Below, in pieces: positions 1-7,525 of a stretch of 7,893 bases of DNA. The translations under genes were made by a program, and so were the position numbers. The DNA comes from Clostridium sp. (GTDB taxonomy: Bacteria > Bacillota > Clostridia > Clostridiales > Clostridiaceae). The stretch lies in NCBI GenBank assembly GCA_018372555.1, contig JAHAIU010000127.1, positions 1 through 7,893 of the forward strand, read 5' to 3'. The first letter of the stretch is position 1. Each line of letters starts with the position of its first letter. The notes under the pieces are model-generated. The model ran no database searches, was not told the DNA's origin, and saw only the letters and a program-made list of their open reading frames with translations.

Positions 1-19
1 GGTTATTTTAGTTTTATAC

Positions 20-27
20 AAGGGGTG
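20..27 (+). promoter_or_regulatory. Ribosome binding site of rpoB
   Basis: The sequence AAGGGGTG lies 7 bases before the ATG at 35. It supports that ATG as the start over the in-frame ATG at 71 (codon 13), which has no comparable purine-rich site in front of it. The rest of 1-34 is AT-rich spacer in which I see no promoter or hairpin. Confidence 0.85.
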
Positions 28-34
28 AAAATTC

Positions 35-3000
35 ATGGTACATCCTGTCCAAGTCGGAAAAAGAACTAGAATGAGTTTTGGTAAAGTTAAAGATGTAACA
101 GAAATGCCAAATCTTATTGAGGTACAGTTAGATTCATATCAATGGTTTTTAAGGGAAGGTCTTCACGAAGTATTTGATGACATTAATCCTATTACAAATT
201 TTACAGGTAATCTTGTTTTAGAATTTGTAGATTATAAGCTAGATATGGATAATATTAAGTATTCAGTGGAAGAGTGTAAGGAAAGAGATTCTACTTATGC
301 TGCACCACTAAAAGTTTCAGTTAGATTACAAAACAATGAAACTGGAGAAATTAAAGAGCAAGAAGTGTTTATGGGTGACTTCCCATTAATGACAGATCAA
401 GGAACTTTCATCATCAATGGTGCAGAAAGAGTTATTGTAAGTCAGCTTGTTAGGTCACCAGGAGTATACTACAATTTTAATGTTGATAAAACAGGTAAAA
501 AGTTATACTCATCAACAGTAATTCCAAATAGGGGAGCATGGTTAGAATATGAAACAGATTCTAATGATATTATCTATGTAAGAATAGATAAAACTAGAAA
601 GCTTCCTATATCTATATTAGCTAGAGCTATGGGCTTTGGAAGTGATGCAGAGCTTTTAGAGTATTTTGGAGAAGATGAAAGATTCAAAGCTACTATAGAA
701 AAGGATAATACTAAGACTAAAGAAGAAGCATTATTGGAAATATACAAGAGGTTAAGACCAGGTGAACCACCAACAGTGGATAGCGCTGTATCTCTTATAG
801 ATTCCCTGTTTTTTGATGCAAAAAGATATGACTTATCAAGAGTTGGTAGATATAAGTTTAATAAAAAATTAGCATTAAATTTAAGATTAGTCAACCAGAT
901 TGCAGCTATAGACATAATTAATCCTGAAACTGGAGAAATTATGGTAGAGCAAGGTAAGAAAATTAGCAGAACTACTGCTGAAGAAATTCAAAACTTAGGT
1001 ATCAATTCAGTTGATATACTAGTAGAAGATAAAGTAGTTAGGGTAATTGGTAACCACTTTGTTGATATAAATAAGTTTATATCATTTGATATTGAAGATT
1101 TAAATATCAAAGAATATGTTCATTATCCAACATTAAAAGAAATACTAGATAATTACGATGATGAAGAAACTATTAAAGAAGAAATTAAGAAAAATATAAC
1201 TAGGCTTATACCTAAACATATAATAAAAGATGATATCTTTGCAACAATAAGCTATGAAATAGGTTTAGCTTACTCTATTGGGTATGTAGATGACATAGAT
1301 CATCTAGGTAATAGAAGATTAAGATCGGTTGGAGAATTATTACAAAACCAATTTAGAATTGGTTTATCAAGAATGGAAAGAGTAGTTAAGGAAAGAATGA
1401 CTATTCAAGACCAAGAAGCTATAACTCCTCAAATGTTAATAAATATTAGACCAGTTGCAGCTGCTATTAAAGAATTCTTTGGTAGCTCTCAATTGTCACA
1501 ATTCATGGATCAAACAAATCCGCTTTCAGAATTAACTCATAAGAGAAGATTATCTGCTTTAGGACCAGGAGGTCTTTCAAGAGAAAGAGCTGGTTTCGAA
1601 GTTAGAGACGTTCACCATTCACATTATGGTAGAATGTGTCCAATCGAGACTCCAGAAGGACCAAACATAGGTCTTATTAACTCTTTAGCTACATATGCTA
1701 AGGTTAATGAATATGGATTTATTGAAACACCTTATAGAGTTGTTGATAAAGTAAATGGAGTAATAACAGATGAAATAAGATACTTCACAGCAGATGAAGA
1801 AGATCTATATCTTGTAGCGCAAGCTAAAGAGCCTATTGGTGAAGATAGAAAGTTTGTTGATAGCAGAGTTACTGTTAGAAGCAAGCATGATATCTTAGTA
1901 GTTAATGCTGAAGAGGTTGATTTAATAGACGTTTCAGCTAGACAAATAGTATCTGTAGCAACAGCTATGATACCTTTCCTTGAAAATGATGATGCTTCAA
2001 GAGCACTAATGGGATCTAACATGCAACGTCAAGCAGTACCGTTATTAAAGCCACAAGCTCCAATAGTAGGTACAGGAATAGAGTTTAAAGCTGCTGTAGA
2101 TTCAGGGGTTTTACCAAAGGCTAAAAATGCTGGTAAGGTAACATATGTAAGTGCTAGTGAAATCAGAGTTAAAAGAGATTCTGATGGAGGAACTGACGTA
2201 TATAAACTTCTTAAATTTAAGAGAAGTAACCAAGGTACATGTATAAACCAAAGACCTTTAGTAGATAAGGGTGAAATAGTGTTTAAAAACCAAGTGTTAG
2301 CTGATGGTCCATCAACTGATCTAGGTGAAATAGCATTAGGTAAGAACATAAGAATGGGCTTCATTACTTGGGAAGGTTATAACTACGAGGATGCTATGCT
2401 TATTTCTGAAGAGTTAGTTAGAGAAGATGTCTTTACTTCTATCCATATCGAGGAATATGAGTGTGAGGCTAGAGATACTAAACTAGGACCTGAAGAAATA
2501 ACTAGAGATATTCCTAATGTAAGTGAAGATGCATTAAAAGACATAGATGATAGAGGTATCATTAGAATAGGTGCTGAAGTTAGATCAGGAGACGTTCTTG
2601 TAGGTAAAGTAACACCTAAGGGAGAAACTGAATTAACAGCTGAAGAAAGACTATTAAGAGCTATCTTTGGTGAAAAGGCAAGAGAAGTAAGAGATACTTC
2701 ATTAAGAGTTCCTCACGGGGAAGCAGGTATAATTGTAGATGTTAAAGTCTTCACTAGAGAAAACGGGGATGAATTAAATCCTGGAGTTAATGAACTAGTA
2801 AGATGTTATATAGCTCAAAAGAGAAAAATCTCTGTTGGGGATAAGATGGCTGGACGTCATGGTAATAAAGGGGTTATATCAAGAGTTCTTCCAGAAGAAG
2901 ATATGCCATTCCTACCAGACGGAAGACCACTACAAATCTGTTTAAATCCTTTAGGGGTTCCATCTCGTATGAACATCGGTCAGGTATTAGAAGTTCACTT

Positions 3001-3748
3001 AGGATGGGCAGCAAGTCAATTAGGATGGCATATAGCTACTCCTGTATTTGATGGTGCAACAGAAAAAGATATAGAAGAATGCTTAGAAAAAGCAGGATAC
3101 AATGCAAATGGAAAAACTGTACTATATGATGGTAGAACAGGAGAAGCATTTGATAATGAAGTTACTGTTGGAATAATGTATATCTTAAAGCTAGCTCACT
3201 TAGTTGACGATAAGATTCACGCAAGATCAACAGGACCTTACTCATTAGTAACTCAACAACCACTTGGTGGTAAGGCACAATTCGGTGGTCAAAGATTTGG
3301 GGAAATGGAAGTTTGGGCATTAGAAGCATATGGTGCAGCTCACACACTACAAGAAATATTAACTGTTAAGTCAGATGATGTTGTAGGTAGAGTTAAGACG
3401 TATGAAGCTATAGTTAAGGGAGAAAATATCCCAGAACCAGGAGTTCCAGAATCATTTAAGGTACTTATAAAAGAACTTCAAGCTTTATGCTTAGATGTTA
3501 AAGTATTAAATGATGAAAACCAAGAAGTAAGACTTAAAGAATTTGCAGAAGAAGATATGGAAGATTTAGAAGTTAACATCGAAGGTACAGAGGATGTTGT
3601 TTCTGAAGAAGTAAATATAGATGATAGTTATACATTGTCAGAGGATGAAGTAGAAGTAGAGGAAGAAGTTGAATTCGAGAACTTTGCTTTAGATGGCTTC
3701 CACGAAGAAGATTTAGAACTTGATGACTTTGTAAATGATGAACACTAA
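35..3748 (+). CDS. rpoB: DNA-directed RNA polymerase subunit beta
   Basis: RpoB is the second-largest subunit of bacterial RNA polymerase. With RpoC it forms the active-site cleft that holds the template, the RNA-DNA hybrid and the incoming nucleotide in the cytoplasm. The 1237-residue protein is complete and of normal length for clostridia. Visible landmarks are the N-terminal lobe motif NGAERVIVSQLVRSPG (128-143), the rifampicin-binding cluster GSSQLSQFMDQ to RRLSALG (483-510), RPIETPEGPN-type sequence CPIETPEGPNIGLIN (535-549), and WEGYNYEDAM (779-788), whose E785/D786 match E. coli E813/D814. GDKMAGRHGNKG (935-946) carries K937 and K945, the counterparts of active-site K1065 and K1073, and GEMEVWALEAYG lies from 1089. 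The large lineage insertions of E. coli beta are not evident. From residue 1169 to the end there is a strongly acidic tail without Lys or Arg. The gene is followed by rpoC after 21 bases, so the two are surely cotranscribed and probably translationally linked. The start is fixed by the AAGGGGTG site. Confidence 0.99.
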   Translation: MVHPVQVGKRTRMSFGKVKDVTEMPNLIEVQLDSYQWFLREGLHEVFDDINPITNFTGNLVLEFVDYKLDMDNIKYSVEECKERDSTYAAPLKVSVRLQNNETGEIKEQEVFMGDFPLMTDQGTFIINGAERVIVSQLVRSPGVYYNFNVDKTGKKLYSSTVIPNRGAWLEYETDSNDIIYVRIDKTRKLPISILARAMGFGSDAELLEYFGEDERFKATIEKDNTKTKEEALLEIYKRLRPGEPPTVDSAVSLIDSLFFDAKRYDLSRVGRYKFNKKLALNLRLVNQIAAIDIINPETGEIMVEQGKKISRTTAEEIQNLGINSVDILVEDKVVRVIGNHFVDINKFISFDIEDLNIKEYVHYPTLKEILDNYDDEETIKEEIKKNITRLIPKHIIKDDIFATISYEIGLAYSIGYVDDIDHLGNRRLRSVGELLQNQFRIGLSRMERVVKERMTIQDQEAITPQMLINIRPVAAAIKEFFGSSQLSQFMDQTNPLSELTHKRRLSALGPGGLSRERAGFEVRDVHHSHYGRMCPIETPEGPNIGLINSLATYAKVNEYGFIETPYRVVDKVNGVITDEIRYFTADEEDLYLVAQAKEPIGEDRKFVDSRVTVRSKHDILVVNAEEVDLIDVSARQIVSVATAMIPFLENDDASRALMGSNMQRQAVPLLKPQAPIVGTGIEFKAAVDSGVLPKAKNAGKVTYVSASEIRVKRDSDGGTDVYKLLKFKRSNQGTCINQRPLVDKGEIVFKNQVLADGPSTDLGEIALGKNIRMGFITWEGYNYEDAMLISEELVREDVFTSIHIEEYECEARDTKLGPEEITRDIPNVSEDALKDIDDRGIIRIGAEVRSGDVLVGKVTPKGETELTAEERLLRAIFGEKAREVRDTSLRVPHGEAGIIVDVKVFTRENGDELNPGVNELVRCYIAQKRKISVGDKMAGRHGNKGVISRVLPEEDMPFLPDGRPLQICLNPLGVPSRMNIGQVLEVHLGWAASQLGWHIATPVFDGATEKDIEECLEKAGYNANGKTVLYDGRTGEAFDNEVTVGIMYILKLAHLVDDKIHARSTGPYSLVTQQPLGGKAQFGGQRFGEMEVWALEAYGAAHTLQEILTVKSDDVVGRVKTYEAIVKGENIPEPGVPESFKVLIKELQALCLDVKVLNDENQEVRLKEFAEEDMEDLEVNIEGTEDVVSEEVNIDDSYTLSEDEVEVEEEVEFENFALDGFHEEDLELDDFVNDEH

Positions 3749-3753
3749 ATTTG

Positions 3754-3761
3754 AAGGGAGG
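3754..3761 (+). promoter_or_regulatory. Ribosome binding site deciding the TTG start of rpoC
   Basis: AAGGGAGG is a near-perfect anti-16S match and ends 8 bases before the TTG at 3770. An ATG at 3762 directly abuts the site, but it is out of frame with rpoC, opens only a six-codon frame and is too close to be used. Translation from the TTG gives the conserved N-terminus MFELNNFDAIQIGLASP, which settles the start. Confidence 0.85.
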
Positions 3762-3769
3762 ATGTACCC

Positions 3770-6700
3770 TTGTTTGAATTGAATAATTTTGATGCTATAC
3801 AAATAGGTTTAGCTTCACCAGATCAAATAAGAGAGTGGTCAAGAGGTGAAGTTAAGAAGCCTGAAACCATAAACTATAGAACTCTAAAACCAGAAAGAGA
3901 TGGTCTATTCTGTGAAAGAATATTTGGACCTATCAAGGACTGGGAATGTCATTGTGGTAAATATAAGAGAGTAAGATATAAGGGCATAGTTTGTGATAGA
4001 TGTGGAGTTGAAGTAACTAAGGCTAAGGTAAGAAGAGAAAGAATGGGGCATATTGAACTTGCTGCCCCAGTTTCTCACATATGGTACTTCAAAGGAATTC
4101 CATCAAGAATGGGATTACTTTTAGATATGTCACCAAGAGCTTTAGAAAAAATATTATACTTTGCTTCATATGTAGTAATAGACCCTAAAGAAACACCATT
4201 ATTAAAGAAACAGCTTCTAAATGAAAAAGAATATAGAGAAGCTGTAGATAAATATGGTGATGAAAGCTTTGTAGCTGGAATGGGAGCAGAAGCTGTTCAG
4301 CAACTACTTGGAGAGATTGATTTAGACTCCCAAACAAAAGAGCTTAAAGAAGAATTAAAAGTAAGCACTGGTCAAAAGAAAGTTAGAATCATAAGAAGAT
4401 TAGAAGTAGTTGAATCATTTAGAAAATCAGGTAACGATCCAAGATGGATGGTAATAAACGTTATTCCTGTAATTCCACCAGATATTAGACCTATGGTTCA
4501 ATTAGATGGAGGAAGATTTGCAACTTCTGACTTAAATGATTTATATAGAAGAGTTATTAATAGAAATAACAGATTAAAGAAACTTTTAGACTTAGGAGCA
4601 CCTGATATCATTGTAAGAAATGAAAAGAGAATGCTTCAAGAAGCCGTTGATGCACTTATTGATAATGGTAGAAGAGGAAGACCAGTTACTGGTCCTGGAA
4701 ACAGACCACTTAAATCTTTATCAGATATGTTAAAAGGTAAACAAGGAAGATTTAGACAAAACTTACTTGGTAAGAGAGTTGACTACTCTGGTAGATCAGT
4801 TATCGTTGTTGGACCAGAACTTAAAATGTATCAATGTGGACTTCCAAAAGAAATGGCTTTAGAATTATTTAAACCATTTGTAATGAAGAAGTTAGTTGAA
4901 GATGGGGTTGCTCACAATATAAAGAGTGCTAAGAGAATGGTTGAAAGAGTAAACAATCAAGTATGGGATGTACTTGAAGAAGTTATTACTGACCATCCAG
5001 TACTATTAAACCGTGCACCTACTCTACATAGACTTGGAATTCAAGCATTCCAACCTGTTTTAGTAGAAGGTAGAGCTATTAAATTACATCCACTTGTATG
5101 TACTGCTTATAATGCTGACTTCGATGGAGACCAAATGGCGGTTCACGTACCACTATCAGTTGAAGCACAAGCAGAAGCAAGATTCTTAATGCTTGCAGCA
5201 GGAAATATAATGAAGCCATCTGACGGTAAACCAGTTTGTGTACCTACTCAAGATATGGTTCTAGGTTCATACTATTTAACAATGGATAAAGAAGGAGCCA
5301 AGGGAGAAGGTAAAGCATTCTACTCTAAAGATGAAGCTATAATGGCTTATGAAGTAGGGGAAATTGCTATACATGCTGCAATTAAAGTTAAGATGACTAA
5401 AGAGGTAAATGGAGAAGTTAAATCAGGTATAATTACTACTACAGTAGGTAAATTAATATTTAACGAATCAATTCCTCAAGACTTAGGCTTTGTTAACAGA
5501 GATAACAAAGAAGAAGAATTTAACTTAGAAGTTGATTTCTTAATAACTAAGAAGACATTAGGAACTATAATTGATAAATGTTATGCAGTTCATGGACCAA
5601 CTAATACATCTATAATGCTGGATAAGATTAAAGCATTAGGTTATCACTACTCATCTATTGGAGCAGTAACTGTTGCAGCATCTGATATGATAGTACCAGA
5701 TGCTAAATATAGATTACTTAAAGAAGCAGATGATACAGTAGAGAAAATCGAAAAGATGTATAAGAGAGGTTTCATTTCTGAAGAAGAAAGATATGAAAGA
5801 GTTATAGAAAAATGGACTAAGACAACTGAAGATGTTGCGGATGCACTTATGGATAGCTTGGATAAATTCAACCCAATATTCATGATGGCTGACTCAGGAG
5901 CCAGAGGATCTAAGTCTCAAATTAAGCAATTAGCTGGTATGAGAGGACTTATGGCCAGCCCGACTGGTAAGATTATAGAATTACCAATCAGAGCATCATT
6001 TAGAGAAGGTCTTGAAGTTTTAGAATACTTCATATCTACACACGGAGCTAGAAAAGGTAATGCCGATACAGCTCTTAAAACAGCTGACTCAGGATACTTA
6101 ACAAGAAGACTTGTTGACGTATCACAAGATGTTATCGTAAGAGAAATAGATTGTGGTACTACAGAAGGTATCGTTGTTTCAGAAATAAAAGAAGGAAATG
6201 AAGCAATTGAAGGCTTAGCAGAAAGATTATATGGTAGATATACAGCAGAACCAATAGTTCATCCTGAAACTGGTGAAGTAATGGTAGAAGCTGATCAATA
6301 TATGGAACTAGATGTTGCAGAGAAAGTTGCAGCAGCTGGAGTTAAAAAAGTTAAGATTAGATCTGTATTTACATGTAAATGTAAAGTAGGAGTATGTTCT
6401 AAGTGTTATGGAATGAACATGGCAACAGCTCAAAAGATCAATATAGGTGAAGCAGTAGGTATTATTGCAGCTCAATCAATCGGAGAACCAGGAACTCAGC
6501 TTACAATGAGAACCTTCCATACAGGGGGAGTAGTTGGAGCCGATATTACACAAGGTCTTCCAAGAGTTGAAGAGTTATTTGAAGCAAGAAAACCTAAAGG
6601 TTTAGCTATAGTAAGTGAAATTACAGGTTCTGTTAAGGTTGAAGAAACTAAGAAGAAGAGAACTGTAATTGTAATGGCTGAAGATGGAGAAGAACGTAGT

Positions 6701-7303
6701 TATGAAATTCCATTTGGTTCAAGATTAAAGGTATCAGATGGTGACTTTATAGAAGCTGGGGATGAAGTAACTGAAGGTTCAGTAAATCCACATGATATAG
6801 CAGCTATAAAAGGTATTGATGGAGCAAGAAAATACTTATTATCAGAAGTTCAAAAAGTTTATAGATTACAAGGTGTTGATATAAATGATAAGCACTTAGA
6901 AGTAGTTGTTAGACAAATGACTAGAAAGGTAAAAGTATCAGACTCTGGAGATACTGATTTACTACCAGGTACAATGATTGATGTATTTGACTTTATTGAA
7001 GAAAATGAAAGAGTAAGAGAATTTGGTGGAGAAGAGGCAAAGGGAGAGCAAGCATTATTAGGTATAACTAAAGCAGCTCTTGCAACTGATAGTTTCTTAT
7101 CAGCAGCATCCTTCCAAGAAACTACTAGAGTTCTTACAGAAGCAGCAATTAAAGGTAAGATAGATCCATTGGTAGGATTAAAAGAAAATGTTATTATTGG
7201 TAAGTTAATACCAGCAGGTACTGGAATGATGAGATACAGAAACGTAAAGCTAGATGTAGAGGAGCTTCCAGTAGAAAATGAAGTAGTAGAATCTATTGAA
7301 TAA
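3770..7303 (+). CDS. rpoC: DNA-directed RNA polymerase subunit beta prime
   Basis: RpoC is the largest subunit of RNA polymerase and carries the catalytic magnesium ion. The 1177-residue protein is complete and close to the usual clostridial length. The N-terminal zinc site is C60, C62, C75 and C78 in ECHCGKYKRVRYKG and CDRCG. Switch and fork sequence GKQGRFRQNLLGKRVDYSGR runs from 323 to 342. The catalytic loop NADFDGDQM (448-456) supplies D450, D452 and D454. MMADSGARG follows at 705-713, then the bridge helix (FREGLEVLEYFISTHGARKG and onward). The second zinc site is C795, C869, C876 and C879, with an extra nearby cysteine, C871. The trigger loop contains MRTFHTGG (913-920), with M913, R914 and H917 matching E. 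coli M932, R933 and H936. It runs directly into VVGADITQGLPRVEELFEAR, so the large insertion found there in E. coli is absent, as normal in Firmicutes. Translation starts at TTG, and the gene ends with tandem TAA TAG stops at 7301-7306. Confidence 0.99.
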   Translation: MFELNNFDAIQIGLASPDQIREWSRGEVKKPETINYRTLKPERDGLFCERIFGPIKDWECHCGKYKRVRYKGIVCDRCGVEVTKAKVRRERMGHIELAAPVSHIWYFKGIPSRMGLLLDMSPRALEKILYFASYVVIDPKETPLLKKQLLNEKEYREAVDKYGDESFVAGMGAEAVQQLLGEIDLDSQTKELKEELKVSTGQKKVRIIRRLEVVESFRKSGNDPRWMVINVIPVIPPDIRPMVQLDGGRFATSDLNDLYRRVINRNNRLKKLLDLGAPDIIVRNEKRMLQEAVDALIDNGRRGRPVTGPGNRPLKSLSDMLKGKQGRFRQNLLGKRVDYSGRSVIVVGPELKMYQCGLPKEMALELFKPFVMKKLVEDGVAHNIKSAKRMVERVNNQVWDVLEEVITDHPVLLNRAPTLHRLGIQAFQPVLVEGRAIKLHPLVCTAYNADFDGDQMAVHVPLSVEAQAEARFLMLAAGNIMKPSDGKPVCVPTQDMVLGSYYLTMDKEGAKGEGKAFYSKDEAIMAYEVGEIAIHAAIKVKMTKEVNGEVKSGIITTTVGKLIFNESIPQDLGFVNRDNKEEEFNLEVDFLITKKTLGTIIDKCYAVHGPTNTSIMLDKIKALGYHYSSIGAVTVAASDMIVPDAKYRLLKEADDTVEKIEKMYKRGFISEEERYERVIEKWTKTTEDVADALMDSLDKFNPIFMMADSGARGSKSQIKQLAGMRGLMASPTGKIIELPIRASFREGLEVLEYFISTHGARKGNADTALKTADSGYLTRRLVDVSQDVIVREIDCGTTEGIVVSEIKEGNEAIEGLAERLYGRYTAEPIVHPETGEVMVEADQYMELDVAEKVAAAGVKKVKIRSVFTCKCKVGVCSKCYGMNMATAQKINIGEAVGIIAAQSIGEPGTQLTMRTFHTGGVVGADITQGLPRVEELFEARKPKGLAIVSEITGSVKVEETKKKRTVIVMAEDGEERSYEIPFGSRLKVSDGDFIEAGDEVTEGSVNPHDIAAIKGIDGARKYLLSEVQKVYRLQGVDINDKHLEVVVRQMTRKVKVSDSGDTDLLPGTMIDVFDFIEENERVREFGGEEAKGEQALLGITKAALATDSFLSAASFQETTRVLTEAAIKGKIDPLVGLKENVIIGKLIPAGTGMMRYRNVKLDVEELPVENEVVESIE

Positions 7304-7309
7304 TAGATA

Positions 7310-7388
7310 GCAATTTTATTGACATGTGTATGCTTAAATGATAAAATACCAATTGTGTGATTTTTAAGATACACGCTAATAGAATTGC
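7310..7388 (+). repeat. Long imperfect inverted repeat spanning the rpsL promoter
   Basis: Bases 7310-7321 pair with 7377-7388 (12 pairs, two of them G-U). After a mismatch and a small bulge, 7326-7331 pairs with 7369-7374, and after a one-base bulge 7333-7338 pairs with 7363-7368. That gives about 25 pairs around a loop of roughly 24 bases. The -35 element lies in the left arm and the -10 in the loop. Only RNA reading through from rpoC contains both arms, since RNA started at the promoter lacks the left one. No U-run follows the right arm, so it is not a standard terminator. It could be a read-through RNA hairpin, a processing site, an operator-like DNA palindrome, or chance in AT-rich DNA. 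The pairing was read by eye and no folding energy was computed. Confidence 0.45.
7319..7347 (+). promoter_or_regulatory. Sigma-A promoter for rpsL (str operon)
   Basis: A perfect -35 box TTGACA (7319-7324) is separated by exactly 17 bases from TAAAAT (7342-7347), one mismatch from the TATAAT consensus. TGA directly before the -10 adds an extended -10 element (TG at 7339-7340). Transcription should start near 7352-7355. It lies only 16 bases after the rpoC stop and gives rpsL its own transcript with a leader of about 177 bases. This is one of the best matches to a vegetative promoter that the window could contain, as expected for a ribosomal protein operon. The start site itself is inferred. 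Confidence 0.8.
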
Positions 7389-7392
7389 CTAC

Positions 7393-7461
7393 ATGAAGTC
7401 ATGGAGGCAAAGTCATGAACTGAGCCTCTATGAATCTTTATTGAGGGTTTCTACTTCATGA
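7393..7461 (+). other. 22-codon open frame in the rpsL leader, doubtful
   Basis: An ATG at 7393 opens 22 codons ending at TGA (7459-7461), almost exactly coextensive with stem C. The predicted peptide begins MKSWRQSHEL and ends RVSTS, with six serines and four leucines. There is no Shine-Dalgarno sequence in front of it. It uses AGG, CTG and CTC, which are scarce in the neighbouring AT-rich genes. I think it is more likely a by-product of the RNA structure than a translated leader peptide. Confidence 0.15.
7403..7423 (+). other. Shine-Dalgarno-like GGAGG with two-codon frame ATG AAC TGA
   Basis: GGAGG (7403-7407) lies 7 bases before ATG AAC TGA (7415-7423), the spacing of a real ribosome binding site. 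The GGAGG is inside the left strand of hairpins A and B, and the start-stop pair falls in the loop of hairpin B. A ribosome pausing here could affect which hairpin forms. Whether it is used cannot be told from the sequence, and a match of this size may arise by chance. Confidence 0.2.
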
Positions 7462-7478
7462 AAAAAATTTAATTACGC

Positions 7479-7510
7479 TTTTATCTTAAATATTAGATAT
7501 ATAGATAAAA
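7479..7510 (+). repeat. AT-rich inverted repeat before the rpsL ribosome binding site
   Basis: TTTTATCT (7479-7486) is perfectly complementary to AGATAAAA (7503-7510), with a 16-base loop. The right arm ends 7 bases before the Shine-Dalgarno sequence. With only one G-C pair the stem is weak, and in DNA this AT-rich such a match is not surprising. No second promoter was convincing in 7461-7517. Confidence 0.25.
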
Positions 7511-7517
7511 AATTTTC

Positions 7518-7525
7518 AGGAGGTG
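7518..7525 (+). promoter_or_regulatory. Ribosome binding site of rpsL
   Basis: AGGAGGTG is a full-length anti-16S match 5 bases before the ATG at 7531 (7 bases counted from AGGAGG). It lies outside the paired regions seen upstream, so in the folds I can draw it stays accessible. Confidence 0.9.

Noticed and set aside
574..915. Minus-strand open frame inside rpoB
   Set aside because: It is the antisense shadow of rpoB, with no family resemblance and no start signals. The other antisense frames inside rpoB, rpoC and rpsL were dropped for the same reason.
3762..3782. ATG-started six-codon frame overlapping the rpoC start
   Set aside because: The ATG touches the Shine-Dalgarno sequence with no spacer and is out of frame. 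The TTG at 3770 has proper spacing and gives the conserved RpoC N-terminus.
6859..7374. Open frame of 171 codons on the minus strand overlapping the end of rpoC
   Set aside because: It lies mostly opposite highly conserved RpoC coding sequence, its composition (rich in Ser, Thr and Leu) is the usual mirror of that gene, and no ribosome binding site or recognisable domain was seen.
7326..7374. Intrinsic terminator for rpoC
   Set aside because: A stem exists, but it has a large loop, is AT-rich and is followed by a mixed sequence, not by a U-run.
7458..7472. Short frame ATG AAA AAA ATT TAA after the leader stem
   Set aside because: It has only four codons, and the nearest purine-rich stretch (GAGGG at 7443-7447) is 10 bases away. 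It is easily produced by chance in a run of A residues.
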